Assembly: GCA_963540225.1 (NCBI GenBank)
Contig: CAUTNH010000010.1
Location: forward strand, 1-24,541
Source of the DNA: CAUTNH01 sp963540225
Lineage (GTDB): Bacteria; Bacillota_I; Bacilli_A; Acholeplasmatales; Acholeplasmataceae
Length of the DNA: 24,541 bases
Direction: 5' to 3'
Within the stretch, counting starts at the first letter, position 1. Every line of letters starts with the position of its first letter. Under the pieces are notes generated by a model. It worked only from the letters and a program-made list of their open reading frames with translations, was not told the origin of the DNA and did no database searches. This document shows, one piece after another, positions 1 through 9,109 of the stretch. The position numbers and the translations under genes are program-made.

Positions 1-3000
1 CTTTTGAAAATTCATTTGAATATATTGCTAATTTATTGGGTAAAAATGTAAGAGGATATGAAACAAAAGCTAATATGTTCAAAGATTATTATATATCTGA
101 TGGAAGTAGTTATTATGCTACTACAGTTGGTGGTAAGTTTAAAGATTTTAATTTATCTAATGGAAGTAGTTTTTCTTTTGCTAAATTTAAAAAAGATGAA
201 AACAATTCCAATAGATATATTAAAAAAACAGAAACTAGAAATAAATTTAAAATAACTATTGTAAGACCGCAAATAGCAAGACAAAATATAGACGCGAATA
301 TCTATAGAATAATGCATAATGTTATAAATAATAATGATGAAAATTTTTCACTTACAGAAAGTGATTATATAGATATTAAAAAAGAGCCAAAAACTAAAAA
401 TATAATTTATAATAATTTTGATAATTATGATTTTAAGAGTATTTTTGGAGCTTATTATAATTCATCTAATAACGGTATAATTGAAATAAATAATATAAAA
501 TATAAACTTCGTGGAATTTATGTAAGAGATAAACTAACTGGTAAGTTTTCTATTTTTAAAACATTAGATGATCTAAATAATAAAATTGATATAAAAAATA
601 AAACCTACTTAAAAAAATCAGGAAATAATTTTAGCGAAACATTAGAGGTATATTTTCTTTTTTATAAGGAAATTGAGATAAGCTATAACTATGCCGGAAA
701 AACTTATAACTTTAAAAAATTTCCAGAAGATAAAATAACAAAATCTGATTTTTTATCTTTTACACTAGATGATAATAAGCATTATGAAATAGATAATAAT
801 GGTGATATATCACAGATAAAAAAAGAAAATGAGCTTGAAAGATTTACATTTGTTATAAATAATATTGTTAAGGGTTCATCTGAAAATTTAGAATATATTA
901 TTGAAAAAAACACGTATAAATATAACGCTGAGGTTAGATTTGAAACTAAAAAAAGATTAGTTAAGTTTAGTGCAAAATATCAAAGCCCTGATGCTGATAA
1001 TAATAGTATAATATCAAATAAGATAAAAGATAAAGATAATAAATATTATTTGTTGAATAAAGAATATATTACTTTAAAAAATGGTATAAACTATTTAAAT
1101 ATACCTAATATAGGAACACTTACAATTACAAACTCTAATATAGATAATAGTAATATATCTAATTATGTTATAAATTATGAACTAAAAAAATATGAACTTG
1201 AATTTTTAGATGGTGGAAGTGAATATTCATATTCTGATAATCCAGTTTTAAAATATCAAATACCTTATGGTTTAAAGCCTAGTGGATATATTGGAAGTAT
1301 TCCTAATGCTAAAAATAAAAATAATATTACAACAGATAAATATACTACAGATTCTAGTAATGATTTATTTGATTTTGAAAAACCTATAAATGGTAGTATT
1401 AAACTAAAACCTAGATTTGTATTTACTATAACAATATTAAATGAAGAAACAAGTAAGGTAATTGATAAGATATTTGTTAACTCAGGCGAAAATTATACGT
1501 TAAAAAACTATGATAGTGATAAATATTTTTCAAATTTAGGAAAAATTAAAAAATATTATTATGATGGTGATAATTGGTATGCCCCTCATTATGAGATTGA
1601 ATATATAGATAATGATATTACATTGAGGGCATATTTTGAAAAGCCTCAAACACTTAATATAACAGTTGATGGAAAAGATGTTTCAGATCACCCATATATA
1701 AAAGATAACCTGAGAAAACATTTAAATAATTTAATGGCTGGAAAATACTTCAAGGATGATTATCATATAGACATTCCTAAAAGCATTTTAAATTCTGGAT
1801 TTACACATGAATTTAAATTTTTAAATTTTTCATATGAAAATTTAGAATATTTAGCTGATGTGAATAAGTTTAAGGTATCAAACGAATATGATTCTAATAA
1901 TCAACCTAAAATCGACATAAAAACAAAATATAATTTTAAGATTAGATACCACTATGATGACGGAGATAGTGTTGATGAAATTGATAATATAACTAATTAC
2001 GATATGCCTACTAATCATATAAATTATGCTAAAGAAAAAATTATATCTGAGCTAAGTTATAATAGTAGCGAATATGTATTTAAAAAATTCAGATATAATC
2101 AAGAGACAATATATCATGAGATTTTATCTGATCTTGATGAAATTGGCGTAATGGAAAAAGTAAAAATAAATACACTAGATGTCTATTATAGTAAAAAAGG
2201 AAAAGGAACACTAGTTATTGATTATTATATAATTAAGGTAAATAAACCGGAAGACTCAACTAAATTTAATGACTATGAATATATTGAATCAAGTACAAAC
2301 ACACTAGATGCACCTACAAATGTTAATATTGAAAACTATCCTCCATCAACCATTTCAACCTATTATGCTGACACAAATTATACGAAAAAGGATATCTCAA
2401 ACAGTATCTATGGTAGCAATTATAGCGAGGGAAAAGTTGAAAGTGGAAAAATATTAAGACTTGCTGTATTTTATTCAAAAAGAAAGAAAAGTGAAATAAC
2501 ATTTCACTATAAAGACTATAACGGTGCTACAGAAGATACACTTTATAAGATAAATGTTGAAAATCAAATGAATTTTAATTTAAAAAATGCATTTAATCTT
2601 TTACCTGAACCTGGATATGAGCTTTGGAATGTTGCTGATATTAGAAAAGATGGTTTTGATGGTGAGATTGTTGATGTTGTTAATGTTACTAGTAGTTTAG
2701 AATATTATGTATCATTTAATAAAAAGAATCGAATATATTTAAAAGATATAGATGAAAATGATATAAAAATTGATGATAAGAACTTTATTGATACTAATAA
2801 TGATTGTAAAATACCAGATATTGAAACAAATGATATTTACAAATATAAAGATAAAAGAAAATATTACGAATTTTCACACTGGTCAAAAAGTATATCAAGC
2901 CATGAACAAGATATGATTAAAAATGATACAGTAATTGATAAAAATATCACAGTCTATGCGATTTATAAAATTAAGTATAGAATAAATTTTATGCTTCACT

Positions 3001-3701
3001 CAGAATATAATACTCTATTTAAAGAATTTAACAATATAGAACCAGCTGACGATGAATTTAGTGAGTTTACAAAAAAAGATAATTTTAAAACATTTTATAA
3101 TGCTGATTTTAGAGGTAAAGATAACTATGAAATAAATACGTTAGATGTTATAAAAAATTTAAATCTAATAAGTGATGATGGATTTGATAGCATTAAATAT
3201 GGAAAAAAACTTTACCATATCAAAAGCGGTTATTTATACAAGTATAAGGATGAAAAAAATACCATAACTGGTTATTATAATGTTGAAAAAACTAGAATAA
3301 ATGCACCTATTATGGTTTCTAAAATTGGTCTTAATGATAATAATGAATATATAAATCAAGAATCATTAATTCCATCAATTGCCTTTGTTCATAGAATTAT
3401 TGCTAAAATGTATTTTAATGAAATGTTTATTATGCTTAATTATAAGAAAATACATAATGAATTTTTAAAAGAATTTGAGATAAATAAAGAAGGTATATTA
3501 GATAATTTATTAAACGATAGTATGTTGTATGGTACAGATTTTATTCCTAAAAAAAATAATAGTTCTTATTGCAGTCAAAAAGTAGAAATTAAAAAAGAAT
3601 ATAATGACTTAACTGGAACAGATATAATAAATAAAAGAACATATGACATATATAAATTTACTGCTAATGCTGTATATGAGTTAACATTCTTTAAATCATA
3701 A
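1..3701 (+). CDS. Giant repeat-module surface protein, 5'-truncated by the window edge
   Basis: The frame is open from base 3 to the TAA at 3699-3701, so the gene starts before the window; the TTG at 36 has no ribosome binding site and is not a convincing start. About 1233 residues are visible. The product is rich in Asn, Lys, Tyr, Ile and Asp and is made of successive beta-rich modules. Many end in a Tyr/Phe-rich strand such as LRAYFEK, LDVYYSKK, LAVFYSKRKK or VYAIYKIK, followed at once by the next module. The clearest one, near bases 2850-2975 (FSHWSK ... VYAIYK), resembles a Listeria-Bacteroides (InlB B-type) repeat; a similar one lies near 1405-1670. A short 20-residue repeat sits at the visible N-terminus. 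There is no LPXTG signal or C-terminal membrane anchor, so if it is displayed, the anchor is probably an N-terminal lipid or signal outside the window. I infer a secreted or surface adhesin-like protein; the exact function is unknown. Confidence 0.75.
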   Translation, partial: FENSFEYIANLLGKNVRGYETKANMFKDYYISDGSSYYATTVGGKFKDFNLSNGSSFSFAKFKKDENNSNRYIKKTETRNKFKITIVRPQIARQNIDANIYRIMHNVINNNDENFSLTESDYIDIKKEPKTKNIIYNNFDNYDFKSIFGAYYNSSNNGIIEINNIKYKLRGIYVRDKLTGKFSIFKTLDDLNNKIDIKNKTYLKKSGNNFSETLEVYFLFYKEIEISYNYAGKTYNFKKFPEDKITKSDFLSFTLDDNKHYEIDNNGDISQIKKENELERFTFVINNIVKGSSENLEYIIEKNTYKYNAEVRFETKKRLVKFSAKYQSPDADNNSIISNKIKDKDNKYYLLNKEYITLKNGINYLNIPNIGTLTITNSNIDNSNISNYVINYELKKYELEFLDGGSEYSYSDNPVLKYQIPYGLKPSGYIGSIPNAKNKNNITTDKYTTDSSNDLFDFEKPINGSIKLKPRFVFTITILNEETSKVIDKIFVNSGENYTLKNYDSDKYFSNLGKIKKYYYDGDNWYAPHYEIEYIDNDITLRAYFEKPQTLNITVDGKDVSDHPYIKDNLRKHLNNLMAGKYFKDDYHIDIPKSILNSGFTHEFKFLNFSYENLEYLADVNKFKVSNEYDSNNQPKIDIKTKYNFKIRYHYDDGDSVDEIDNITNYDMPTNHINYAKEKIISELSYNSSEYVFKKFRYNQETIYHEILSDLDEIGVMEKVKINTLDVYYSKKGKGTLVIDYYIIKVNKPEDSTKFNDYEYIESSTNTLDAPTNVNIENYPPSTISTYYADTNYTKKDISNSIYGSNYSEGKVESGKILRLAVFYSKRKKSEITFHYKDYNGATEDTLYKINVENQMNFNLKNAFNLLPEPGYELWNVADIRKDGFDGEIVDVVNVTSSLEYYVSFNKKNRIYLKDIDENDIKIDDKNFIDTNNDCKIPDIETNDIYKYKDKRKYYEFSHWSKSISSHEQDMIKNDTVIDKNITVYAIYKIKYRINFMLHSEYNTLFKEFNNIEPADDEFSEFTKKDNFKTFYNADFRGKDNYEINTLDVIKNLNLISDDGFDSIKYGKKLYHIKSGYLYKYKDEKNTITGYYNVEKTRINAPIMVSKIGLNDNNEYINQESLIPSIAFVHRIIAKMYFNEMFIMLNYKKIHNEFLKEFEINKEGILDNLLNDSMLYGTDFIPKKNNSSYCSQKVEIKKEYNDLTGTDIINKRTYDIYKFTANAVYELTFFKS
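78..198 (+). repeat. Two 60-bp tandem coding repeats
   Basis: Two copies offset by 60 bases share AAAGATT...TATCT.ATGGAAGTAGT. They encode FKDYYISDGSSYYATTVGGK and FKDFNLSNGSSFSFAKFKK. The copies have diverged at DNA level. More copies may lie upstream of the window. Confidence 0.6.
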
Positions 3702-3709
3702 TATTTAAT

Positions 3710-3748
3710 AAAAAAGAATCAATAGAGTAAATCTATCGATTCTTTTTT
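3710..3748. terminator. Bidirectional hairpin terminator between convergent genes
   Basis: The arms AAAAAAGAATCAATAG (3710-3725) and CTATCGATTCTTTTTT (3733-3748) pair with a single A/C mismatch around a 7-base loop. A-tracts on one side and T-tracts on the other give a U-run in both directions. It serves the plus-strand surface protein gene (stop at 3701). It also serves the minus-strand coiled-coil gene, whose last codons and TAG stop lie inside the right arm. Confidence 0.8.
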
Positions 3749-6700
3749 CTTTCTTTAATAATTTTTTTAATAGTATCATTTATGGCCTTAATTTTTAAAT
3801 TGGCATTTTCATTGTTTAATTTAATCTTATAATTGATATTATTTATTGTATTATAAAAAATATTTTCATAATTTTTTTGTTCTTTTATAAGTCTGTTTGA
3901 AAGATTTTTTCTATCCTTTTTTAGATTTTGATAATTTTTAATAATAGTATTTTTATTTATTTCATTTTGATTTATTATTTCATTATTTAAATCATTTATA
4001 TTTTTAACAATCTCAGATTTATTATATATCATATTATTTTTAAGATTATAAAGATTATTATAATTATCAAGTTGATGTTTTCTTTTCATATCTAAATCAT
4101 TTTGAGTTGAGTTTTTTTCACTAAATACAGCATCTTTAATTATTTCTTGCTCTTTTTGCTTATTTTTAGAAATTATATCTTTAATTTTCTTTTTTTCGTG
4201 AATCTGGCTTTGGTTAGTATTTTTGAAATTATTTATATTTCTTATAAGTGTAATAGTATTCTTCTTTTTGGCAAGTTCTTTAATTATTTTTAAATTATCA
4301 TATATACTTGATTTATATATTTTAGAAAGATGTAAAAATCTCGAATAAATTATATCGGAGTTTTTATTATCTATTTTATAAAGGTTTCTAGTAAATAAAT
4401 TTGCAATTTTATTTATTTTATTTATCATATTATATATCTTATAATTATATAAGTTATATAATCTTTTACTATATAATATTATATTGATAGATTTTTTAAA
4501 TAGCTTATCAGTTTTATTTTTATCAATTCTTTTAATAATTAAATCGGAGATAATTTGTTTTAGATTATCTATTTTTTTACTAAATTTATTATCTAGTTGA
4601 AAGTTTATTTTTTTAATATTTTCTAGTATTAAATCAAATTTTTCAAATGCTTTATTTGTTTTTTTATCTAATGTTATATCGATATCTTTTATGAAGTTAT
4701 TAAGATAGGTAAGAATATCATTATTTTTTTCAAGTAATATATCAATATAGTGCCCTTTTCTAATAAGTTCTAACTTTCTTAATTTATAAATATTTAAGTT
4801 ATCATATTTTTTATTAAGAAGAGCCTTATAGTCAATTTGGGTTTGTTTAGATTGTTCATTTTTTAATTTTACTAGTTTAATAATTTGTTTTTTTAAATTA
4901 TCAATTGTTATATTTTCATTTTTGATGTTTACATCAAAATTATTTATATCAATAATAATTTTTTTGCTATCTTTAATATAGTTTTGCTTATTAGCCTCTA
5001 CTTTATTTAATATCTTTTTAATGTAGTCTTTAATGCTTGTTAAAAAATCTAGGGAGTATGTTTTAAGATAATCTTTAATTGTTTTATTTATATATCCTGA
5101 AAAATAATCATAAATCCTATTTAATATATAACTAGAATTTGTTATTAAATCATCAGTAATATTTTTTGAAGAATTTAAATATTCAAGATATGAATCACTT
5201 AAATATGGAAGTTTTTTATAAAGTGTTAGTGCAATATTAAAATTATTATAAAACTTATCTATAAGGCTTTTTAGGATTTTAAAGTAGTTATCGTATATTA
5301 TATTATTTATATTTTTAATGTTTGAAAAAACATCAATTTGGAATAAAAAAACATTTTTTCTTATAAGTTTATTTGATTTATATTGAGAGTTTATATTAAG
5401 TTTTTTAATATCGTTTATTTTAGATTGTAAATCTATATCAAGCTCATTTTCTTTATATTTAATCTCATCAGATACATTTTCAAGAGTATTTTCATTTTTC
5501 TTTTTATTATTTAAAAGATTAAATTCTTCTATAAGTTTTTCAAGAATAAAATTTAATCTATTTATCTCAATAGATATCTCGTTTTTTAAAAGATTGGTAT
5601 TTTTAATTCTTTTTTGATCGATTGATTGTCTTTGGAAAATTCTATTATTTTCTTTTATTAAATAATCGGTAGTCTCTTTTTGCAAAGAAATTTTATATGA
5701 AACGTCATTTTCTAGCTTTTTTATTTCTTCATCTTCAATTTGAGTTTTTTTAAGACATATTGTTCTTGCTTTTGTTCTTGATAAATCCATATCTTTAAGA
5801 ATAAATCTTTTTATAAGAGATATTAAATCAAGTTTTGTCTTATATTTATTTAGATAATATTTTTCATAAATTTGAAAAATTTTATCCAAATCATTCATGA
5901 AAAATTTTAACTTTCCTTCTTTAATTTCATACTCAGATAAAAACTTTTCAAGTTCTAGATTATTTATTTCATCATCAGATCTTTTATTAAAGATAAATTT
6001 AGCCATATCTTCTTTTTTGATTTTTAAGATATTATTTAAATCTTCTTTTTTTAAGGCTTCATAAGTATTTTTATAATTATTAAATTCTTCTTGATTTTTT
6101 TTAATTATTTTATTAATTTCAAAATTTCTTTTATGAAAGTTTAAAATATTTGATTGCTCTTCTTCTTGAATTTCTATCAAGCTTTTTTGCTCTATTTCTT
6201 TTAGGTTTATTTTTTCAAGATTTATTTTTTCTAATTCTATTTTTTCAAAGTCTCTTATTTTTAAAATTTTTTCTTTATTATCTTTTATTATTTTTTCAAA
6301 TTTAATATCTTTAGTATCAATTAAAAAGTTTATTGCATTGTTGTAGTTTTCTTTTATTTCTTTTTTATCACTATTTAACTTTTTTAAATTTGAGACATAT
6401 TCTTTTAAATTTATTTCTATTTTTTCATTTTTTATCTCTTCTAATTTTTTATTTTTATTTTTTATAACAATTGTAATATTTTTTAAATCATCTTGCAGTT
6501 TTGCTTTCATATTTTGTGTGGTCTTAATGATTGTAAAAATACTTTCCTTATTTTTACTCTTACTTAAATTAAAACCATCACTTATCTTTTTATTTTTTAA
6601 TTTAAGTTCATTTTTTATATTGTTATAAAATGAATAAAATTCTAAGTCTTTATTATATTGCAGTTTTGAAAGATTATCTAAATCTTTTTCCAGTGTTAAA

Positions 6701-6783
6701 GGTTGAAATTCATTTTCTAATGATATTTCATTTATTTTTTTAATTTCATTAATTTTTTCTTCTATATTTAAATAATCAACCAT
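3733..6783 (-). CDS. 1016-residue coiled-coil protein of unknown function
   Basis: I do not recognise a family. The protein is extremely rich in Lys, Asn, Ile, Glu and Leu with long heptad-like helical stretches, most evident in residues 1-280, 380-470 and 640-1016. The middle is less charged. I see no signal peptide, no membrane segment, no Walker A or ABC signature, no tryptophan and a single cysteine (in ARTICLKK), so it is not an intact SMC-type ATPase. I chose the ATG at 6783; its A is also the last base of the preceding gene's TGA stop, and there is no clear ribosome binding site, so translation is probably coupled to the PII-like gene. It is the last gene of the DUF1538-PII operon and ends in a terminator hairpin. 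A cytoskeletal or scaffold role is possible by analogy with large coiled-coil proteins of wall-less bacteria, but that is only inference. Confidence 0.85.
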   Translation of the reverse strand: MVDYLNIEEKINEIKKINEISLENEFQPLTLEKDLDNLSKLQYNKDLEFYSFYNNIKNELKLKNKKISDGFNLSKSKNKESIFTIIKTTQNMKAKLQDDLKNITIVIKNKNKKLEEIKNEKIEINLKEYVSNLKKLNSDKKEIKENYNNAINFLIDTKDIKFEKIIKDNKEKILKIRDFEKIELEKINLEKINLKEIEQKSLIEIQEEEQSNILNFHKRNFEINKIIKKNQEEFNNYKNTYEALKKEDLNNILKIKKEDMAKFIFNKRSDDEINNLELEKFLSEYEIKEGKLKFFMNDLDKIFQIYEKYYLNKYKTKLDLISLIKRFILKDMDLSRTKARTICLKKTQIEDEEIKKLENDVSYKISLQKETTDYLIKENNRIFQRQSIDQKRIKNTNLLKNEISIEINRLNFILEKLIEEFNLLNNKKKNENTLENVSDEIKYKENELDIDLQSKINDIKKLNINSQYKSNKLIRKNVFLFQIDVFSNIKNINNIIYDNYFKILKSLIDKFYNNFNIALTLYKKLPYLSDSYLEYLNSSKNITDDLITNSSYILNRIYDYFSGYINKTIKDYLKTYSLDFLTSIKDYIKKILNKVEANKQNYIKDSKKIIIDINNFDVNIKNENITIDNLKKQIIKLVKLKNEQSKQTQIDYKALLNKKYDNLNIYKLRKLELIRKGHYIDILLEKNNDILTYLNNFIKDIDITLDKKTNKAFEKFDLILENIKKINFQLDNKFSKKIDNLKQIISDLIIKRIDKNKTDKLFKKSINIILYSKRLYNLYNYKIYNMINKINKIANLFTRNLYKIDNKNSDIIYSRFLHLSKIYKSSIYDNLKIIKELAKKKNTITLIRNINNFKNTNQSQIHEKKKIKDIISKNKQKEQEIIKDAVFSEKNSTQNDLDMKRKHQLDNYNNLYNLKNNMIYNKSEIVKNINDLNNEIINQNEINKNTIIKNYQNLKKDRKNLSNRLIKEQKNYENIFYNTINNINYKIKLNNENANLKIKAINDTIKKIIKERKKNR

Positions 6784-7433
6784 CAATAAGAAAGCCCATA
6801 AGTTTCAAGGGCATCAATTACAAAAACAATTCCTTTGTTGGGATCTTTTATTTGCATTTTCTCATTTATTCCAGATACAACTTTATCTTTTATATCATTT
6901 TTAACAACAATTAAAACAATATCTTTTTCAGGTTCTATTTCAAAGTTAAATATTTTAGTAATATTATTTTTTCCGCCACCTCTACCTTTTATTATGGTGG
7001 CACCTTTTGCTCCTAGTTTTGTTGCACAATCAACAACATCATTTCCAAGGTCCTTATCGACTATTGAAATTATTATTTTATCCATTTTGTTACTTCCTTC
7101 TTTTATGTTATTTTTAAAATCATTGGAACTTTCATAAATTCCATGTATTTCACTAATTCTATTTGTAAATATTATTCCACGGTGTTTTTTAGTTATATCT
7201 ATTTTGTTTTTTATATTTTTTAAAGCATTATCGCCAATATTTTTTCTTGCAATAATTAAAATTATTTCTTTATTTGAGTTTGAAAAACCAAGAAATTTTA
7301 AAAACTTACTTTTAACACTACCAAACCCAGATAGTATTGTTGAGCCATTTATTCCTGATTTATATGCTTCATCAAGAATTTGTTTACTGAATTCTTCAAG
7401 TGTAATTAGTGTATATAATATATAATCAGTCAT
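6783..7433 (-). CDS. Tandem PII-like signalling protein (DUF1538-associated)
   Basis: Two PII-type (GlnB-like) domains lie in one 216-residue chain, about residues 5-98 and 117-214. The second is the better conserved: GAKGATIIKGRGGG (141-154) matches the region around the PII T-loop base, and NKGIVFVIDALETYGL (199-214) matches the C-terminal strand. The first repeats the same layout (GINGSTILSGFGS, HRGIIFTNRISEIHGI). The long T-loop and uridylylation tyrosine of classical GlnB are not evident. PII proteins sense nucleotides and small metabolites and control transporters or enzymes by binding them. Tandem PII-like genes next to DUF1538 membrane proteins are a known arrangement, so the neighbour is the likely target. 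The start ATG follows AAGGAG, which lies in the end of the DUF1538 gene, with a gap of 4 bases. The TGA stop overlaps the next start. Confidence 0.82.
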   Translation of the reverse strand: MTDYILYTLITLEEFSKQILDEAYKSGINGSTILSGFGSVKSKFLKFLGFSNSNKEIILIIARKNIGDNALKNIKNKIDITKKHRGIIFTNRISEIHGIYESSNDFKNNIKEGSNKMDKIIISIVDKDLGNDVVDCATKLGAKGATIIKGRGGGKNNITKIFNFEIEPEKDIVLIVVKNDIKDKVVSGINEKMQIKDPNKGIVFVIDALETYGLSY

Positions 7434-7437
7434 TATT

Positions 7438-8907
7438 TTACTCCTTTTTAATTATTTTTATATTTTGATAAATTCCTAAAATTAAAATTGAAATAATAGG
7501 AACAGCTGATACAATTGCAATACTTCCAAATAAATTTTCAATATTATTATTTTTTTGAAGTCCTTGGATAAATGAAAGGATGAAAACAGATGTTAGAGGA
7601 CCTGAGGCAACACTTCCTGAATCAAATGAAATACCATAAAATATCTCACTTGTAAATGGTAGTAAAATTATAGCAATTAAATAAAGTGGCATTATGATAT
7701 AGATAATATTTAAATTTAGATATGCTCTAATTACTATTATAGCCATTGCAATACCGACTGAAATAGATAATAAAATTATAATTGTTCTTTTTTTAATTGT
7801 TCCATAAGATGCTTTGTAAATCTCGCTTGCAAGAACTCTTCCAGAAGGCTCAGCAACTACAACCGCAAGACCAATTAAAATGGATAGAAAAATTTTAATA
7901 TATATAGAAAAGGTTTTAAGTTTTAATCCAAGATATAGGCTATAATTTATATATCCTATATTGCTTGAAAGCAAAAACAAAAATAAACCAATAAAAATAT
8001 AAATAAATCCTTTAGATAATTCTATAATCTTATTTTTTTTAAACTTAAGCATAAAAATATCAAGTATTATAAAAATTATAACAAAAGGTACAACTGATAC
8101 TACTGTTTGAATTAAGTATTTTGGACTATTTTTTATAAAGGGTAAAAAGATATTTTCACTATTTATAACATCATTTTCTAAATTATTATAATCATTAAAA
8201 GCACTACTTTTAAATATAAAATATAAAAGTGCACCAATTAAAGCACCAACTGAAATAATTGCAACAAGTCCAAAACTGTCATTAAGCGATTTTTTAGTTT
8301 TATTTTTACTTAATCCAATACCTAAACTTAGTACAAAAGGAACAATTATTACCCCTGTTGTAGCAGATCCTATATCATATGAAATTGAGACTAAATTATC
8401 ATTTAATATTGAAAGTATAACCTGCAGAATAAATGCTATTATATACATTATAATAATCGTATATTTAATGCTAAGATTAAAAACAAGCCTAATAATTGCA
8501 ATAAGTAAAAAAACTCCAACTGATATTGCTATTGTAAAAATTAAGAGATACAAATTTATCGTCTTTGAAATACTTGCAACCTTGTAAGATACTATATATA
8601 AATCAGGTTCACAAATAGTAATTATAACTCCTATTGTTGCAATTATTGGCACAATAAAATAAAATCTTTTTTTTAGTAGTTTACTACCCAGTTCCTCACC
8701 AAAATCTAGAATAGAAAAATCAAGACCTATAAGTAAGAAAAAAAGAGCAATAAACATAATAATATTAGATATAATAAACTGAAATAATAAGTTTAAATTT
8801 ATATCTTTTAAATATAAATATAAGCCAAGCTGAATAATTAAAGAAAGAAAAAAAAGAGGTGAAAGCATAATTAAAATATCTTTAATTTTTCTTAAAACAA
8901 TATTCAT
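7438..8907 (-). CDS. DUF1538 membrane protein with internal duplication
   Basis: A 489-residue, very hydrophobic protein with roughly 12-14 membrane segments, made of two homologous halves. Paired motifs show the duplication: CEPD (99-102) with AEPS (352-355), SYDIGSATTG (176-185) with SFDSGSVASG (427-436), and FGLVAIISV (212-220) with FGSIAIVSA (460-468). This matches DUF1538 proteins, which usually carry two such domains and are thought to be transporters; the substrate is not known. Conserved Glu-Pro and Gly-Ser motifs inside membrane segments look like a transport path. It is the first gene of an operon with the PII-like gene 4 bases downstream, which suggests gating by PII. An extended -10 promoter lies 36-41 bases upstream of the ATG. 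There are no signs of breakage. Confidence 0.85.
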   Translation of the reverse strand: MNIVLRKIKDILIMLSPLFFLSLIIQLGLYLYLKDINLNLLFQFIISNIIMFIALFFLLIGLDFSILDFGEELGSKLLKKRFYFIVPIIATIGVIITICEPDLYIVSYKVASISKTINLYLLIFTIAISVGVFLLIAIIRLVFNLSIKYTIIIMYIIAFILQVILSILNDNLVSISYDIGSATTGVIIVPFVLSLGIGLSKNKTKKSLNDSFGLVAIISVGALIGALLYFIFKSSAFNDYNNLENDVINSENIFLPFIKNSPKYLIQTVVSVVPFVIIFIILDIFMLKFKKNKIIELSKGFIYIFIGLFLFLLSSNIGYINYSLYLGLKLKTFSIYIKIFLSILIGLAVVVAEPSGRVLASEIYKASYGTIKKRTIIILLSISVGIAMAIIVIRAYLNLNIIYIIMPLYLIAIILLPFTSEIFYGISFDSGSVASGPLTSVFILSFIQGLQKNNNIENLFGSIAIVSAVPIISILILGIYQNIKIIKKE

Positions 8908-8942
8908 TTATTATCAGCCTATTTTTTATAAATATATAATTT

Positions 8943-8951
8943 ATTATACCA
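8943..8951 (-). promoter_or_regulatory. Extended -10 promoter of the DUF1538-PII operon
   Basis: On the minus strand the sequence reads TGGTATAATAAAT, a perfect TATAAT with an upstream TGn. The -35 region at the usual spacing is weak. The distance to the ATG at 8907 leaves a leader of about 30 bases. Confidence 0.6.
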
Positions 8952-9109
8952 CTAAATAATATAAAAATGAATATTTAAATATATTGTTAAATATAGTAAA
9001 AAATGTTATTATATATTGTATAAAGAAGTGAAAGTAACATATAAAAATAAAATTTATATTGGCGATAATTTAAGAATAATGACCTCTGAAAAGTATAAAA
9101 AATACTATG

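Noticed and set aside
36..38. TTG as start of the first gene
   Set aside because: The frame is open upstream to the window edge (FENSFEYIANLL...), and no ribosome binding site precedes the TTG; the gene is truncated by the window.
3733..6783. SMC or Rad50-type ATPase
   Set aside because: Long coiled coils are present, but no Walker A, signature or Walker B motif at either end.
6835..7425. Plus-strand open frames opposite the PII gene
   Set aside because: Hydrophobic antisense frames of a well-supported gene with no ribosome binding sites; similar overlapping frames opposite cmk, S1, der, gpsA, hup, HAD and GH18 were dropped for the same reason.
9061..9095. Fluoride riboswitch-like GGCGAT start
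   Set aside because: Only the first six bases resemble the motif; the pseudoknot partner and conserved second half are missing.
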